The position numbers were made by a program, and so were the translations under genes. From NCBI GenBank assembly GCA_030158125.1, contig JAOATL010000004.1, forward strand, positions 286,507 through 350,506: DNA of 64,000 bases, read 5' to 3'. This document shows positions 9,423 to 21,522 of this stretch, in pieces. The notes under the pieces were generated by a model, which ran no database searches, was not told the origin of the DNA, and saw only the letters and a program-made list of their open reading frames with translations. This DNA is from Limnohabitans sp. GTDB lineage: Bacteria > Pseudomonadota > Gammaproteobacteria > Burkholderiales > Burkholderiaceae_C. Position 1 is the stretch's first letter. Each line of letters begins with the position of its first letter.

Positions 9423-9965
9423 ATGCACGGCACCGAAGCACCTTCCCAATGGGTCACACGCTGGACGCACCTCCTCTCACCCCAAAGCCAAGTCTTGGAC
9501 CTGGCGTGTGGGGCTGGCCGGCACATGCGCTGGCTTGCTGAACATGGGCACAACTGCGTGGGCGTCGACCGTTCACCAGAGGCACTCGATGCCGCTCAAG
9601 CGTTTGGACAAGTGATTCATGCAGACATCGAGGGCGGGCCCTGGCCCTTTCAGGGTCAACAGTTTGATGCGATCGTTGTGACAAATTACCTATGGCGCCC
9701 GCTCATGCCTGCCATTTTGGAAAGCCTTCATCCGCAAGGCATTTTGATTTACGAGACCTTCGCGCTTGGCCATGAAAAAATTGGCAAGCCATCCAGACCA
9801 GAATTTTTGCTTAAACCGGGTGAATTGCTGCAAATTTGCATGCAAATGCACGTCATTGCATACGAAGACGGTTACTCAGACCAGCCGCCCAAATTTGTTC
9901 AACGAATTGTGGCGACACCACAAGTCCCAGCATCCGGTCAACAGTTTGGTCTTGGCTGTCGTTAG
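9423..9965 (+). CDS. Class I SAM-dependent methyltransferase
   Basis: The 180-residue protein has a Rossmann-type methyltransferase fold. The SAM-binding motif I is VLDLACGAGRHMRW (residues 24-37), followed by the acidic VGVDRSPEAL and a motif IV-like FDAIVVTNYLWRPL. The phrases LIYETFALGHEKIGKPSRPEFLL and PPKFVQRI resemble a small family of uncharacterised betaproteobacterial methyltransferases; the substrate is unknown. No good Shine-Dalgarno precedes the ATG, but the N-terminus (APSQWVTRW) fits family members as I recall them. It lies 30 bases upstream of dapA. Confidence 0.8.
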   Translation: MHGTEAPSQWVTRWTHLLSPQSQVLDLACGAGRHMRWLAEHGHNCVGVDRSPEALDAAQAFGQVIHADIEGGPWPFQGQQFDAIVVTNYLWRPLMPAILESLHPQGILIYETFALGHEKIGKPSRPEFLLKPGELLQICMQMHVIAYEDGYSDQPPKFVQRIVATPQVPASGQQFGLGCR

Positions 9966-9995
9966 AATGCTCAATTGTCGCTTTACTCATACGCC

Positions 9996-10892
9996 ATGAC
10001 GAAAACTTTCCAACCCATTACTGGCAGCATTCCCGCCCTCATCACCCCCATGCTCGAAGACGGCGCGGTGGACTATGGCAGCCTGCGAAAACTGATTGAT
10101 TGGCACATTGCCGAAGGCACTGACTGTATTGGGGTGGTCGGCACCACGGGCGAGTCGCCAACGGTCAATGTTGAAGAACACCGAGAAATCATTCGCGTCT
10201 CAGTCGAGCAAGCCAAAGGCCGCGTACCCATCATGGCGGGCTGCGGCGCCAACTCCACGGCCGAAGCCATCGAATTGGCCAAGTTTGCCAAAAACGTTGG
10301 CGCAGATTGCCAATTGCAAGTGGTGCCCTACTACAACAAGCCAACGCAAGAAGGCATGTACCAACACTTCAAGGCCATTGCAGAAGCAGTGCCCGATTTG
10401 CCCATCATTCTGTACAACGTACCAGGCCGTTCAGTGGCCGACATGCAGCACGACACTGTGTTGCGTTTGGCCCAAGTGCCAGGCATCGTGGGCATCAAAG
10501 AAGCAACAGGTAACATCGAGCGGGCGCAGTGGCTTATTCGTGATCTGCCCAAAGAGTTTGCGGTTTATTCCGGAGACGATCCAACCGCTGTGGCACTGAT
10601 GCTTTGCGGTGGCAAAGGCAACGTCAGTGTGACAGCCAACGTGGCGCCACGTTTGATGCATGAGCTATGTGTTGCAGCCATGTCTGGCAACATTCAAAAA
10701 GCCATGGACATTCAATTCAAGTTGATGCCTATGCACAAGAATTTATTTGTAGAAGCCAACCCCATTCCTGTCAAATGGGCCTTGGCCCGGATGGGCATGT
10801 GCGGTGGCACATTGCGCCTGCCCATGACAGAACTCTCTTCCTCGCAGCAACCCGCGGTAGAAGCCGCGATGCGCGCCAGCGGACTCATTTAA
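9996..10892 (+). CDS. dapA: 4-hydroxy-tetrahydrodipicolinate synthase
   Basis: Condenses pyruvate with aspartate semialdehyde in lysine and diaminopimelate synthesis. The product is 298 residues from the ATG at 9996; a TTG at 9975 would add seven residues but is less likely. The Schiff-base lysine is Lys168 in [12 protein letters not shown]. Tyr140 and Arg145 ([12 protein letters not shown]) and the GTTGESPT pyruvate-site motif (residues 49-56) are present, giving a complete TIM-barrel enzyme. bamC follows after nine bases, the classic dapA-bamC (nlpB/dapX) pairing, so the two are probably co-transcribed. Confidence 0.96.
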   Translation: MTKTFQPITGSIPALITPMLEDGAVDYGSLRKLIDWHIAEGTDCIGVVGTTGESPTVNVEEHREIIRVSVEQAKGRVPIMAGCGANSTAEAIELAKFAKNVGADCQLQVVPYYNKPTQEGMYQHFKAIAEAVPDLPIILYNVPGRSVADMQHDTVLRLAQVPGIVGIKEATGNIERAQWLIRDLPKEFAVYSGDDPTAVALMLCGGKGNVSVTANVAPRLMHELCVAAMSGNIQKAMDIQFKLMPMHKNLFVEANPIPVKWALARMGMCGGTLRLPMTELSSSQQPAVEAAMRASGLI

Positions 10893-10901
10893 GGACAAAC
10901 C

Positions 10902-12044
10902 GTGAATCGATTTGAATCTATGCCTCGCCGTTTGAATGTTTTGGCATGCGCAGCCGGCCTCACCTGCTTGCTGGCCGCTTGCTCTAGCTTGGAAGAAAGC
11001 AAAATCGATTACAAGAGTGCCAGCCAAGCGCCCACCCTTTCTGTCCCACCCGATCTGACACAACTGAAAAGAGATTCTCGGTATCAAGTTGCCGGCACGG
11101 GTCCCTCAAGTGCGTTGGCCAACAGCAACGCTGGTGCACCTCGTGCAATCAACGACGCCGGGACAGCCACCAATCAAGCTGGCAATGCCAAAATTGTTCG
11201 CACCGGAACTCAGCGTTATTTGGTGGTGCAGCGCACAGCCGATTCGGTTTGGGAACCCCTGCGTGAATTCTGGAAAGACAATGGCTTTGTGCTCAGCACG
11301 GACCAAGCCGAGTTGGGCATCATGGAAACAGAATGGGCTGAAAACCGCGCCAAGTTGCCCCAAGATTTCATTCGCAAAACTGTGGGCAAAATGTTCGATT
11401 CGCTCTACTCAACGGGTGAGCGAGATCGCTTTAGAACGCGTGTAGAACGCACGGCCAATGGTCTAGAAATTACCATCACACACCGCGGCATGGCTGAAAT
11501 TTACACCAGCCCCCTCAAAGACCAAACGGTGTGGTCACCTCGACCTGCAGACACCGAATTGGAAATCGAGTTCCTGCGTCGTTTGATGTTGCGTTTGGGT
11601 GGGCAGCAGCAGACTGGCACGAACAACAATGTGGCTGCACTCGCCACCACCAGCATGCCCCAGTCCAAAGGTCTGGCTGCCGATGTCAAATTGAGCAGAG
11701 TGAACCAACTGCCAGCCATTGAAATCAAAGACGGTTTTGACCGGGCTTGGCGTCGTGTGGGGGTGGCCATTGACCGAACCGGGTTTACAGTCGAAGACCG
11801 TGACCGCGCACAAGGTGTCTTTTTTGTGCGGTATGCGCCACCAGGCTCACCAGACAAGGAACCCGGCTTCTTTGCCAAGCTTTTCTCCAGCGAAAAAGCA
11901 GCGCCTGCTTTGGCCAAGTACCGCATTGCCGTCACCAGCAAAGGTGATGTGTCTACAGTACAAGTTCAAGGCGCAGATGGGATTGCCGAAACTTCTGCCA
12001 ACGCTGAAAAAATCATCAAACTCTTGGCCGATGAAATCAAGTAA
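10902..12044 (+). CDS. bamC: Outer membrane protein assembly factor BamC (lipoprotein)
   Basis: A 380-residue lipoprotein of the beta-barrel assembly machine. The GTG start at 10902 has a good Shine-Dalgarno (AAGGACA, 10891-10897). A signal peptide ends in the lipobox LAAC, with Cys27 as the lipidated residue. An unstructured stretch follows (DYKSASQAPTLSVPPDLTQL), the part that contacts BamD in E. coli, and then two helix-grip-like domains. The protein is somewhat longer than E. coli BamC (344 residues). It acts at the inner face of the outer membrane. An internal ATG at 10920 gives a shorter but still plausible signal peptide. Confidence 0.9.
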   Translation: MNRFESMPRRLNVLACAAGLTCLLAACSSLEESKIDYKSASQAPTLSVPPDLTQLKRDSRYQVAGTGPSSALANSNAGAPRAINDAGTATNQAGNAKIVRTGTQRYLVVQRTADSVWEPLREFWKDNGFVLSTDQAELGIMETEWAENRAKLPQDFIRKTVGKMFDSLYSTGERDRFRTRVERTANGLEITITHRGMAEIYTSPLKDQTVWSPRPADTELEIEFLRRLMLRLGGQQQTGTNNNVAALATTSMPQSKGLAADVKLSRVNQLPAIEIKDGFDRAWRRVGVAIDRTGFTVEDRDRAQGVFFVRYAPPGSPDKEPGFFAKLFSSEKAAPALAKYRIAVTSKGDVSTVQVQGADGIAETSANAEKIIKLLADEIK

Positions 12045-12124
12045 CGCTTGAAGCAACGCTTGAAATAAGGCTTGCACGTGCCCACACCCAAAGTCTGGGC
12101 AAGAAGTTAGTACAGCGACAGACG

Positions 12125-12154
12125 AAAAAAAACCCCGCAATGCGGGGTTTTTTT
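12125..12154. terminator. Bidirectional Rho-independent terminator between bamC and the small lipoprotein gene
   Basis: A perfect stem CCCCGC-AAT-GCGGGG (12133-12147) is flanked by A8 on the left and T7 on the right. It can therefore end transcription from both sides: bamC from the left and the lipoprotein gene from the right. It is the clearest intrinsic terminator in the window. Confidence 0.93.
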
Positions 12155-12166
12155 GCATTCCAAGAA

Positions 12167-12376
12167 TTACTTCTTAGGAGCTTCTGCAGGAGCAGCAGCA
12201 GGTGCGGCAGCAGCGTCAGCTGGCTTAGCGTCAGCAGCAGGCGCAGCAGGTGCGTCAGCAGCAGGTGCAGGTGCAGCAGCAGCAGGTGCGGGTGCAGGAG
12301 CAGCTTCTTCTTTTTTACCGCAGGCAGCCAAAGCAGCAGCAGCGATCACGGCGGCCAAAACGAGAGACTTGTTCAT
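12167..12376 (-). CDS. Small Ala/Pro-rich lipoprotein
   Basis: A 69-residue product with a lipoprotein signal peptide and lipobox (AALAACGKKEEA; lipidated Cys19). The mature part is almost entirely Ala, Pro, Asp, Glu and Lys with no recognisable domain. The coding DNA is a quasi-repeat of GCA/GCN codons. It has a clear Shine-Dalgarno (AAGGAA, seven bases before ATG), a candidate -10 box upstream and an intrinsic terminator downstream, so it is a convincing free-standing gene. The function is unknown. Similar short Ala/Pro lipoproteins occur in betaproteobacteria, and a spacer or envelope-tether role is only a guess. Confidence 0.8.
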   Translation of the reverse strand: MNKSLVLAAVIAAAALAACGKKEEAAPAPAPAAAAPAPAADAPAAPAADAKPADAAAAPAAAPAEAPKK

Positions 12377-12404
12377 GATTATTTTCCTTAAAGTTAGTGA
12401 AAAA

Positions 12405-12423
12405 ACAATTTCCGGGAAATTGT
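12405..12423 (-). promoter_or_regulatory. Inverted repeat plus T-run in the leader of the small lipoprotein gene
   Basis: ACAATTTCC-G-GGAAATTGT on the + strand is a perfect 9+1+9 inverted repeat. Read on the minus strand it is followed by six T residues. It could be a weak terminator for the upstream roxA gene, an attenuator in the lipoprotein leader, or a repressor site. It lies 28 bases before the ATG at 12376. Confidence 0.5.
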
Positions 12424-12490
12424 CATCAAGGCTGGTTAAAACCCTGTTGACAGAACAGCGAGCACTCGAGCTCCCGCTGTACAGCCGGGA

Positions 12491-12496
12491 ATTATA
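12491..12496 (-). promoter_or_regulatory. Candidate -10 box for the small lipoprotein gene
   Basis: A perfect TATAAT on the minus strand lies about 115 bases before the ATG at 12376. No strong -35 element stands at the right distance, so this is only a candidate. If it is used, the mRNA leader is about 105 bases long and carries the inverted repeat at 12405-12423 and an imperfect palindrome at 12456-12479. The rest of the 168-base gap up to roxA shows nothing else. Confidence 0.4.
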
Positions 12497-12544
12497 GCCG
12501 GACTTACAGGGTAATTACTAGGGCCATAAAAGACCCCACGATGA

Positions 12545-13681
12545 TTAGTGCCACCAGCCCTCTTCCCACCATGCTTGCATCAATTCGGCAGCGTCATCAC
12601 TCAACTGTTCTGCCAAATCTGCAGACAAGCATTTGTCATTTGCCAACTGTCGCAACAATTTGGCATCCCGCCCTGCTGCTCTAAAGCTTTCCCCGTTGAT
12701 GAAGATGTGCTTGGGGTCGAATAACATTTTGGTTCGGCGGTCTAAGCGCACATCAGCTGGCCAGGCGAAGTTTGGCAAATCATCTTGGTCGGGGGTGTCA
12801 AACCAAACATTGGGCTTGGGCTCGGTCAAAGACTCACCCAGCAAACAATTTAACAATTGAGGATCTTTCAAGGCTTTGGCCACGGCGTCGGCCGCAAACT
12901 GCTGTAGCGCCTGCGGTATGGCGGCATCTCGGATGGCGGCATCTTGCCCAGGGTCTTGGTAAAGCGCATCTCTTGCGCTGCCACATTCTTCCGCAACTTC
13001 TTCCGACAAGCCCATCAACAATTCGCTGGCCAATTCGGCACTGCGAGGCACGCGAAAACCGACAGAGTAAGTCATGCACTCGCCAACAGCAATGCCATCG
13101 TGCGCGTAGCCCGGCGGCAAGTACAGCATGTCCCCAGGATTGAGAACGAACTCAGTTTCTGGCGTAAATTCTTTGAGAATTTTGAGCGGTACACCTTCTT
13201 GTAATTCAAATTTTTTCTGCCGGCCAATGCGCCACTTGCGCTGGCCATGGGCTTGCAGCAAAAACACGTCATAGCTGTCGAAATGCGGCCCCACGCCGCC
13301 GCCATCAGTGGCATAGCTGATCATCAAATCGTCTAATCGCGCATCGGGCACAAATCGAAACTGTTGAAGCAACGCGTGCACATCCTCGTTGTGTAAATCA
13401 ACGCCCTGAATCAACACCGTCCAATCTGGGGTTTTAAAGGTCGGCAGGCTTTTACGGGCCATTGGGCCTTTTTTCAAAGTCCACTGACCGCCTTGGCGAA
13501 CAATGTGCCTAGACTCCACTTCTTCACTTTCCACCATCTCCAGCAGCGCTGTGCGTGCAATGAGGGGCTTCATCTGCGGTATGGCTTGGCGAATCAGCAA
13601 AGGCTTTTTCTGCCAGTGGCGTTTCATAAACTGTTCGGGCGTCAAACCACCCAACAAGGTTAAAGCTGTGTTTTTTTGCAT
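12545..13681 (-). CDS. RoxA-like JmjC/cupin 2-oxoglutarate oxygenase (ribosomal protein L16 arginine hydroxylase family)
   Basis: From the ATG at 13681 the product is 378 residues; a TTG at 13696 could add five, but the CAGG Shine-Dalgarno fits the ATG. It resembles E. coli YcfD/RoxA, which hydroxylates an arginine in ribosomal protein L16. The iron-binding triad is visible: His133 and Asp135 (GPHFDSYDVFLL) and His194 (PPGYAHDG). The N-terminal GGLTPEQFMKRHWQKKPLLI is typical of the family. The C-terminal part is a winged-helix-like domain in RoxA. It is transcribed divergently from the SlyD-like gene across a 44-base gap. Confidence 0.85.
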   Translation of the reverse strand: MQKNTALTLLGGLTPEQFMKRHWQKKPLLIRQAIPQMKPLIARTALLEMVESEEVESRHIVRQGGQWTLKKGPMARKSLPTFKTPDWTVLIQGVDLHNEDVHALLQQFRFVPDARLDDLMISYATDGGGVGPHFDSYDVFLLQAHGQRKWRIGRQKKFELQEGVPLKILKEFTPETEFVLNPGDMLYLPPGYAHDGIAVGECMTYSVGFRVPRSAELASELLMGLSEEVAEECGSARDALYQDPGQDAAIRDAAIPQALQQFAADAVAKALKDPQLLNCLLGESLTEPKPNVWFDTPDQDDLPNFAWPADVRLDRRTKMLFDPKHIFINGESFRAAGRDAKLLRQLANDKCLSADLAEQLSDDAAELMQAWWEEGWWH

Positions 13682-13725
13682 AGGAACCTGATCCAAATCG
13701 ATTTCAAAACTGCGACAATTCTGGG

Positions 13726-14262
13726 ATGGATATTACTTCTCAATGTGTGGTCGAACTGACCTGGACGCTCAAAGATACTTTGGGCGAAGTTTTGGACCAG
13801 CTCGACGAGCCTGTGGCTTTCTATGTAGGCGGCCATGATTTGCTGCCCAAAATTGAAGAGGCTTTGCAAGGTCACAGCGTAGGTGCCAAGGTCGACTTGC
13901 ACCTAGAACCCGAAGACGCCTTTGGCGACTTCGACGAAAATCTGCTTTTTTTAGAACCGCGCGCGCTGTTTCCCAAAGACATCGAAGAAGGCCTGACCAT
14001 TGAGGGCTCCGCTTTGCCATCTGCATGCAACCCCGACGCACCGCGCAACGTGCTCTACACCATCACCGAAATTTACCCCGAGCATGTCGTGCTAGACGGC
14101 AACCACCCCTTGTCGGGCATTGCCCTTCGACTGAGTTTGCAAGTCACGGATGTGCGCTTGGCCACCGATCAGGAGCAAGAAGCCGGCACTTGTGGCACTG
14201 GTTTTTTCAAGATTGAAATTGGTGACACGCCAGCGTCGTCTGGTGGTGGCTTGCTTCACTGA
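13726..14262 (+). CDS. SlyD-like FKBP-type peptidyl-prolyl isomerase
   Basis: The 178-residue protein starts in the SlyD manner (QCVVELTWTLKDTLGEVL) and shows split FKBP/IF-domain features: EPVAFYVGGHDLLPKIEEAL, a GHSVGAKVDLHLEPEDAFGD stretch, and a later LDGNHPLSGIAL that closes the FKBP domain. It should catalyse prolyl isomerisation and act as a chaperone in the cytoplasm. The His/Cys-rich nickel-binding tail of E. coli SlyD is absent; the C-terminus is short and ends GGGLLH. A role in nickel delivery is therefore unlikely. The stop at 14262 almost meets the convergent dut stop at 14268. Confidence 0.88.
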   Translation: MDITSQCVVELTWTLKDTLGEVLDQLDEPVAFYVGGHDLLPKIEEALQGHSVGAKVDLHLEPEDAFGDFDENLLFLEPRALFPKDIEEGLTIEGSALPSACNPDAPRNVLYTITEIYPEHVVLDGNHPLSGIALRLSLQVTDVRLATDQEQEAGTCGTGFFKIEIGDTPASSGGGLLH

Positions 14263-14267
14263 GCCGT

Positions 14268-14720
14268 TCAACGCTTTCCAGTTGAGCCGTAGCCACCTTC
14301 TCCGCGCTCGCTGGGTGCATCAAACTCGGTCACCACATTGAAGCGTGCTTGCACCACGGGTACGATGACCATTTGTGCAATGCGCTCCATCGGCTGAATG
14401 GTGAATGCTTCCTGGCTGCGATTCCAGCAACTCACCATCAAAGGCCCTTGGTAATCACTGTCGATCAAGCCCACCAAGTTACCCAGCACGATGCCGTGCT
14501 TATGGCCCAAGCCTGAACGAGGCAACAACATGGCTGCAAAGCCTGCGTCTTTGAGGTAGACCGACAAGCCCGTTGGTATCAATTGCCAAGCATTCGGTTG
14601 CAGCGTGATGGGCGCATCCAAACAAGCCCGCAAATCGAGGCCAGCACTGCCAGGCGTGGCATAGGCAGGCAATTGATCCGCCATGCGCGGGTCTAAAATT
14701 TTGACATCAACATTCATCAT
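14268..14720 (-). CDS. dut: dUTP diphosphatase
   Basis: Hydrolyses dUTP to dUMP and pyrophosphate, keeping uracil out of DNA and feeding dTMP synthesis. All five trimeric dUTPase motifs are visible: [47 protein letters not shown] and the C-terminal [12 protein letters not shown] chose the ATG at 14720 (150 residues); an ATG at 14717 is equally likely and a TTG at 14729 less so. It starts 12 bases after the coaBC stop, so the two genes are probably translationally linked, a common pairing in Proteobacteria. Confidence 0.95.
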   Translation of the reverse strand: MMNVDVKILDPRMADQLPAYATPGSAGLDLRACLDAPITLQPNAWQLIPTGLSVYLKDAGFAAMLLPRSGLGHKHGIVLGNLVGLIDSDYQGPLMVSCWNRSQEAFTIQPMERIAQMVIVPVVQARFNVVTEFDAPSERGEGGYGSTGKR

Positions 14721-14732
14721 ATTTGGCAAGAC

Positions 14733-17696
<2,964 letters not shown>

Positions 17697-17723
17697 TTTT
17701 CAAGCCACTAGACAAGGAACACC

Positions 17724-18578
17724 ATGAAACTGTGCGGATTTAATGTTGGTTTAGACCAGCGCTTCTTTTTGATTGCTGGCCCTTGCGTCATTGAGTCCGA
17801 GCAATTGCAAATGGACACTGCAGGCACCTTGAAAGAGATCACGTCGGCATTGGGCATCCCTTTCATCTTCAAGAGCAGCTATGACAAAGCCAACCGATCT
17901 TCCGGCAGCACCTTCCGCGGCCCTGGCATGGAAAAAGGTTTGGAAATTTTGGCCAAGGTCAAGCGCGAGCTAAACGTGCCCATCCTCACTGATGTGCACA
18001 CCGAAGCTGACATCCCCACAGTGGCCGCCATTGTGGACGTGTTGCAAACACCCGCATTTCTGTGTCGTCAGACCGACTTCATTCGCGCCGTGGCCCAATC
18101 GGGCAAACCGGTCAATATCAAGAAGGGTCAGTTCTTGGCCCCTCACGACATGAAGAATGTAATTGACAAAGCGCGCGCTGCCGCTCGCGATGCCGGCTTA
18201 CCGGAAGACAACTTCATGGCCTGTGAACGGGGCGCCAGCTTTGGTTACAACAACCTGGTGTCCGACATGCGCAGCTTGGCCATCATGCGCGAAACAGGTG
18301 CGCCCGTGGTGTACGACGCCACCCACTCTGTTCAATTGCCAGGCGGTCAAGGCACCAGCTCTGGCGGCATGCGCGAGATGGTGCCCGTGTTGTCACGCGC
18401 CGCCGTGGCGGTGGGTGTGGCAGGATTGTTCATGGAAACACACCCCAACCCAGCACAAGCCATGTCTGACGGCCCCAATGCCGTGCCGCTGCAGCACATG
18501 AAGGCCCTGTTGGAGACTTTGTTGGAACTGGACGCCGTAACCAAAAAGAACCCGTTCCTTGAAAACAACTTCCAGTGA
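17724..18578 (+). CDS. kdsA: 3-deoxy-8-phosphooctulonate synthase
   Basis: Condenses phosphoenolpyruvate with arabinose 5-phosphate to make KDO-8-phosphate for the lipopolysaccharide inner core. The 284 residues are close to the E. coli length. Family motifs are clear: [44 protein letters not shown] and [26 protein letters not shown] is also typical. A good Shine-Dalgarno (AAGGAA) precedes the ATG. Its position between pyrG and eno is usual in betaproteobacteria, and the LPS role points to a Gram-negative host. Confidence 0.97.
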   Translation: MKLCGFNVGLDQRFFLIAGPCVIESEQLQMDTAGTLKEITSALGIPFIFKSSYDKANRSSGSTFRGPGMEKGLEILAKVKRELNVPILTDVHTEADIPTVAAIVDVLQTPAFLCRQTDFIRAVAQSGKPVNIKKGQFLAPHDMKNVIDKARAAARDAGLPEDNFMACERGASFGYNNLVSDMRSLAIMRETGAPVVYDATHSVQLPGGQGTSSGGMREMVPVLSRAAVAVGVAGLFMETHPNPAQAMSDGPNAVPLQHMKALLETLLELDAVTKKNPFLENNFQ

Positions 18579-18616
18579 TTGACGGCATGATCCGTTGTGG
18601 GTTGAAGGTTTTTTAA

Positions 18617-19921
<1,305 letters not shown>

Positions 19922-19943
19922 CTGACACGCATCGACTCTTTCA

Positions 19944-20225
19944 ATGCTCATGGGAACCCGTTTTTTACCTGCCATTCTGGTCGCTTTGCTGCTGATACTG
20001 CAAGGACAAATTTGGCTGGGCAAAGGCGGCGTGCCCACCGTTCTTGAACTCGAAAAAAAAATCAAGGCGCAAAATGAGTTGAATGCCAAGGGCAAGCGCA
20101 TCAATGGCCAACTCAGCTCTGAGGTGAACGACCTCAAAGAAGGTTTGAACACCGTTGAAGAACGTGCCCGCCACGAACTGGGCATGGTCAAAGCCAACGA
20201 AATATTTGTGCAGATCGACAAATGA
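19944..20225 (+). CDS. ftsB: Cell division protein FtsB (septum formation initiator)
   Basis: A 93-residue bitopic inner-membrane protein of the divisome FtsQLB subcomplex. One membrane helix is seen near the N-terminus (FLPAILVALLLILQGQIWLG), followed by a leucine-zipper-like coiled coil (ELEKKIKAQNELNAKGKRIN) and the family ending ERARHELGMVKANEIFV. Placement right after eno is diagnostic. A second ATG at 19950 is an alternative start. Its stop overlaps the pnuC start by four bases (ATGA), linking the division gene to NAD-precursor uptake in one transcript. Confidence 0.93.
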   Translation: MLMGTRFLPAILVALLLILQGQIWLGKGGVPTVLELEKKIKAQNELNAKGKRINGQLSSEVNDLKEGLNTVEERARHELGMVKANEIFVQIDK

Positions 20226-20800
20226 TGGACTCGGTCGAGTTGGCCGGATTCGTTTTGTCATTGGCCATGGTGTATTGCAACATCAAGGAAATACATTGGG
20301 GCTGGCCCTTGGCCATCCTCAGCTCTGCGCTGTATGGCATGGTGTTTTGGAACAGCCAACTCTACGGAGAAGCGTCTCTGCAGGTCATGTTCATTTTGAC
20401 TTCCATCTGGGGCTGGCGACAATGGCGTCTGGTTTCCCGGCCAGAAGCCCCGAACACCACGCCATTTCGTTTGTCTATCAAGACGCTCACACCCGCAGAA
20501 CGGCAAAAGGCCATCTTGGCCACGCTATTGGTTTGGCCTGCCCTCTCTTTTTTCTTGCACCGATTCACAGACAGTGATGTGGCAGTTTGGGACGGCCTGG
20601 TCACTGCCTTGAGTTTGCTGGCTCAATATTTATTGGCCAAAAAGAAATTGGAAAACTGGTGGGTTTGGCTTGCCGTCAATCTCATCACCGTGGGCTTGAT
20701 GCTGGCCAAATCTCTTTGGCTCACATCCCTGTTGTACCTGATCTTTGCAATTCTCAGCTATGTGGGCCTCAAGGCCTGGCACAAACAATATGCGAACTGA
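20222..20800 (+). CDS. pnuC: PnuC-type nicotinamide riboside transporter
   Basis: A 192-residue integral membrane protein with about seven hydrophobic segments. PnuC signatures are clear: YCNIKEIHWGWPLAILSSAL near the N-terminus and SIWGWRQWRL in the middle, with a Trp-rich region (KLENWWVWLAVNLITVGLML) later. The family takes up nicotinamide riboside by facilitated diffusion, trapped by phosphorylation inside. The start overlaps the ftsB stop by four bases, and the stop overlaps the kinase gene start by 11. The downstream ribosylnicotinamide kinase-like gene strongly supports the substrate. A second ATG at 20225 is possible. Confidence 0.9.
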   Translation: MMDSVELAGFVLSLAMVYCNIKEIHWGWPLAILSSALYGMVFWNSQLYGEASLQVMFILTSIWGWRQWRLVSRPEAPNTTPFRLSIKTLTPAERQKAILATLLVWPALSFFLHRFTDSDVAVWDGLVTALSLLAQYLLAKKKLENWWVWLAVNLITVGLMLAKSLWLTSLLYLIFAILSYVGLKAWHKQYAN

Positions 20801-21503
20801 TGTGATTCGCATTGCCGTGTTGGGCGCCGAAAGTACAGGTAAAACCAGCCTGAGTTTTGGTATTGCACAGGCTCTTCAATCGATGGGATTGACTGCCACT
20901 GCTGTGCCCGAGGTCCTGCGTGAATGGTGCGATGCGCAGGGTCGAACACCTCTGGCGCATGAACAAGCATTGATTGCACAGCAACAAGCCGAACGAATTT
21001 TTTCCATTGCCAAAGGCTGGGTGATTGCCGACACCAGCCCTGTGATGACAGCTGTTTACAGCGACTATATTTTTCAAGACCAAAGCCTTTACACAAATGC
21101 ATTAACGCATCAAACCCAGTTTGATTTAACGCTGGTGATGGGCCTGGACATTGCATGGAAAGCGGATGGCTTGCAACGTGACGGTGCCCATGTGCGTGAG
21201 CCAGTCGACACATTGTTGCGACAAGCCTTGCAAAGCGCCAACATCCCTTTTAAAGTGATTTACGGCCAGTCGGAAGCGCGTTTGAATGCGGCACTCTTGG
21301 CCATTCAAGAAGGTGTGACGCACATCAATTCAGAACTGTTGCCGCACCTGCGTTCGTTCAAGTCAGCTCAGACGCAGCGTGAAGTTTCTCAATATGGTTT
21401 AAACCAAGGCAAGACAGCCTGGCGCTGCGATTTGTGCAGCGACGCAGACTGTGAACACAAATTGTTCAGCGACTTACTGAAGACGAATGGCGCATGGAAA
21501 TGA
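20790..21503 (+). CDS. NadR-like ribosylnicotinamide kinase domain ATPase
   Basis: 237 residues from the ATG at 20790, which overlaps the pnuC stop. The P-loop is GAESTGKTS (residues 12-20), with the NadR-like ALQSMGLTATAVPEVLREW after it and VIADTSPVMTAVYSDY as the Walker B region. It corresponds to the C-terminal kinase domain of NadR alone; the NMN adenylyltransferase and HTH domains of E. coli NadR are absent. It probably phosphorylates nicotinamide riboside delivered by PnuC. The last 30 residues hold Cys213, Cys216, Cys221 and His223 (CDLCSDADCEH), a possible zinc site not part of the standard NadR kinase. Confidence 0.85.
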   Translation: MRTDVIRIAVLGAESTGKTSLSFGIAQALQSMGLTATAVPEVLREWCDAQGRTPLAHEQALIAQQQAERIFSIAKGWVIADTSPVMTAVYSDYIFQDQSLYTNALTHQTQFDLTLVMGLDIAWKADGLQRDGAHVREPVDTLLRQALQSANIPFKVIYGQSEARLNAALLAIQEGVTHINSELLPHLRSFKSAQTQREVSQYGLNQGKTAWRCDLCSDADCEHKLFSDLLKTNGAWK

Positions 21504-21522
21504 GGATGCCGTCACTGATCAC

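Noticed and set aside
12185..12320. GCAGCAG-rich tract considered as a repeat array or CRISPR
   Set aside because: No spacers or constant repeat unit; it is Ala-coding sequence.
12456..12479. CAGCG...CGCTG palindrome as a terminator for roxA
   Set aside because: The inner arms are mismatched and no T-run follows on the minus strand; kept only as part of the leader finding.
12153..12497. + strand Ala/Gly-rich ORF opposite the small lipoprotein gene
   Set aside because: Its composition is an artefact of GCA/GCN repeats. The minus-strand frame has a signal peptide, lipobox, Shine-Dalgarno and terminator.
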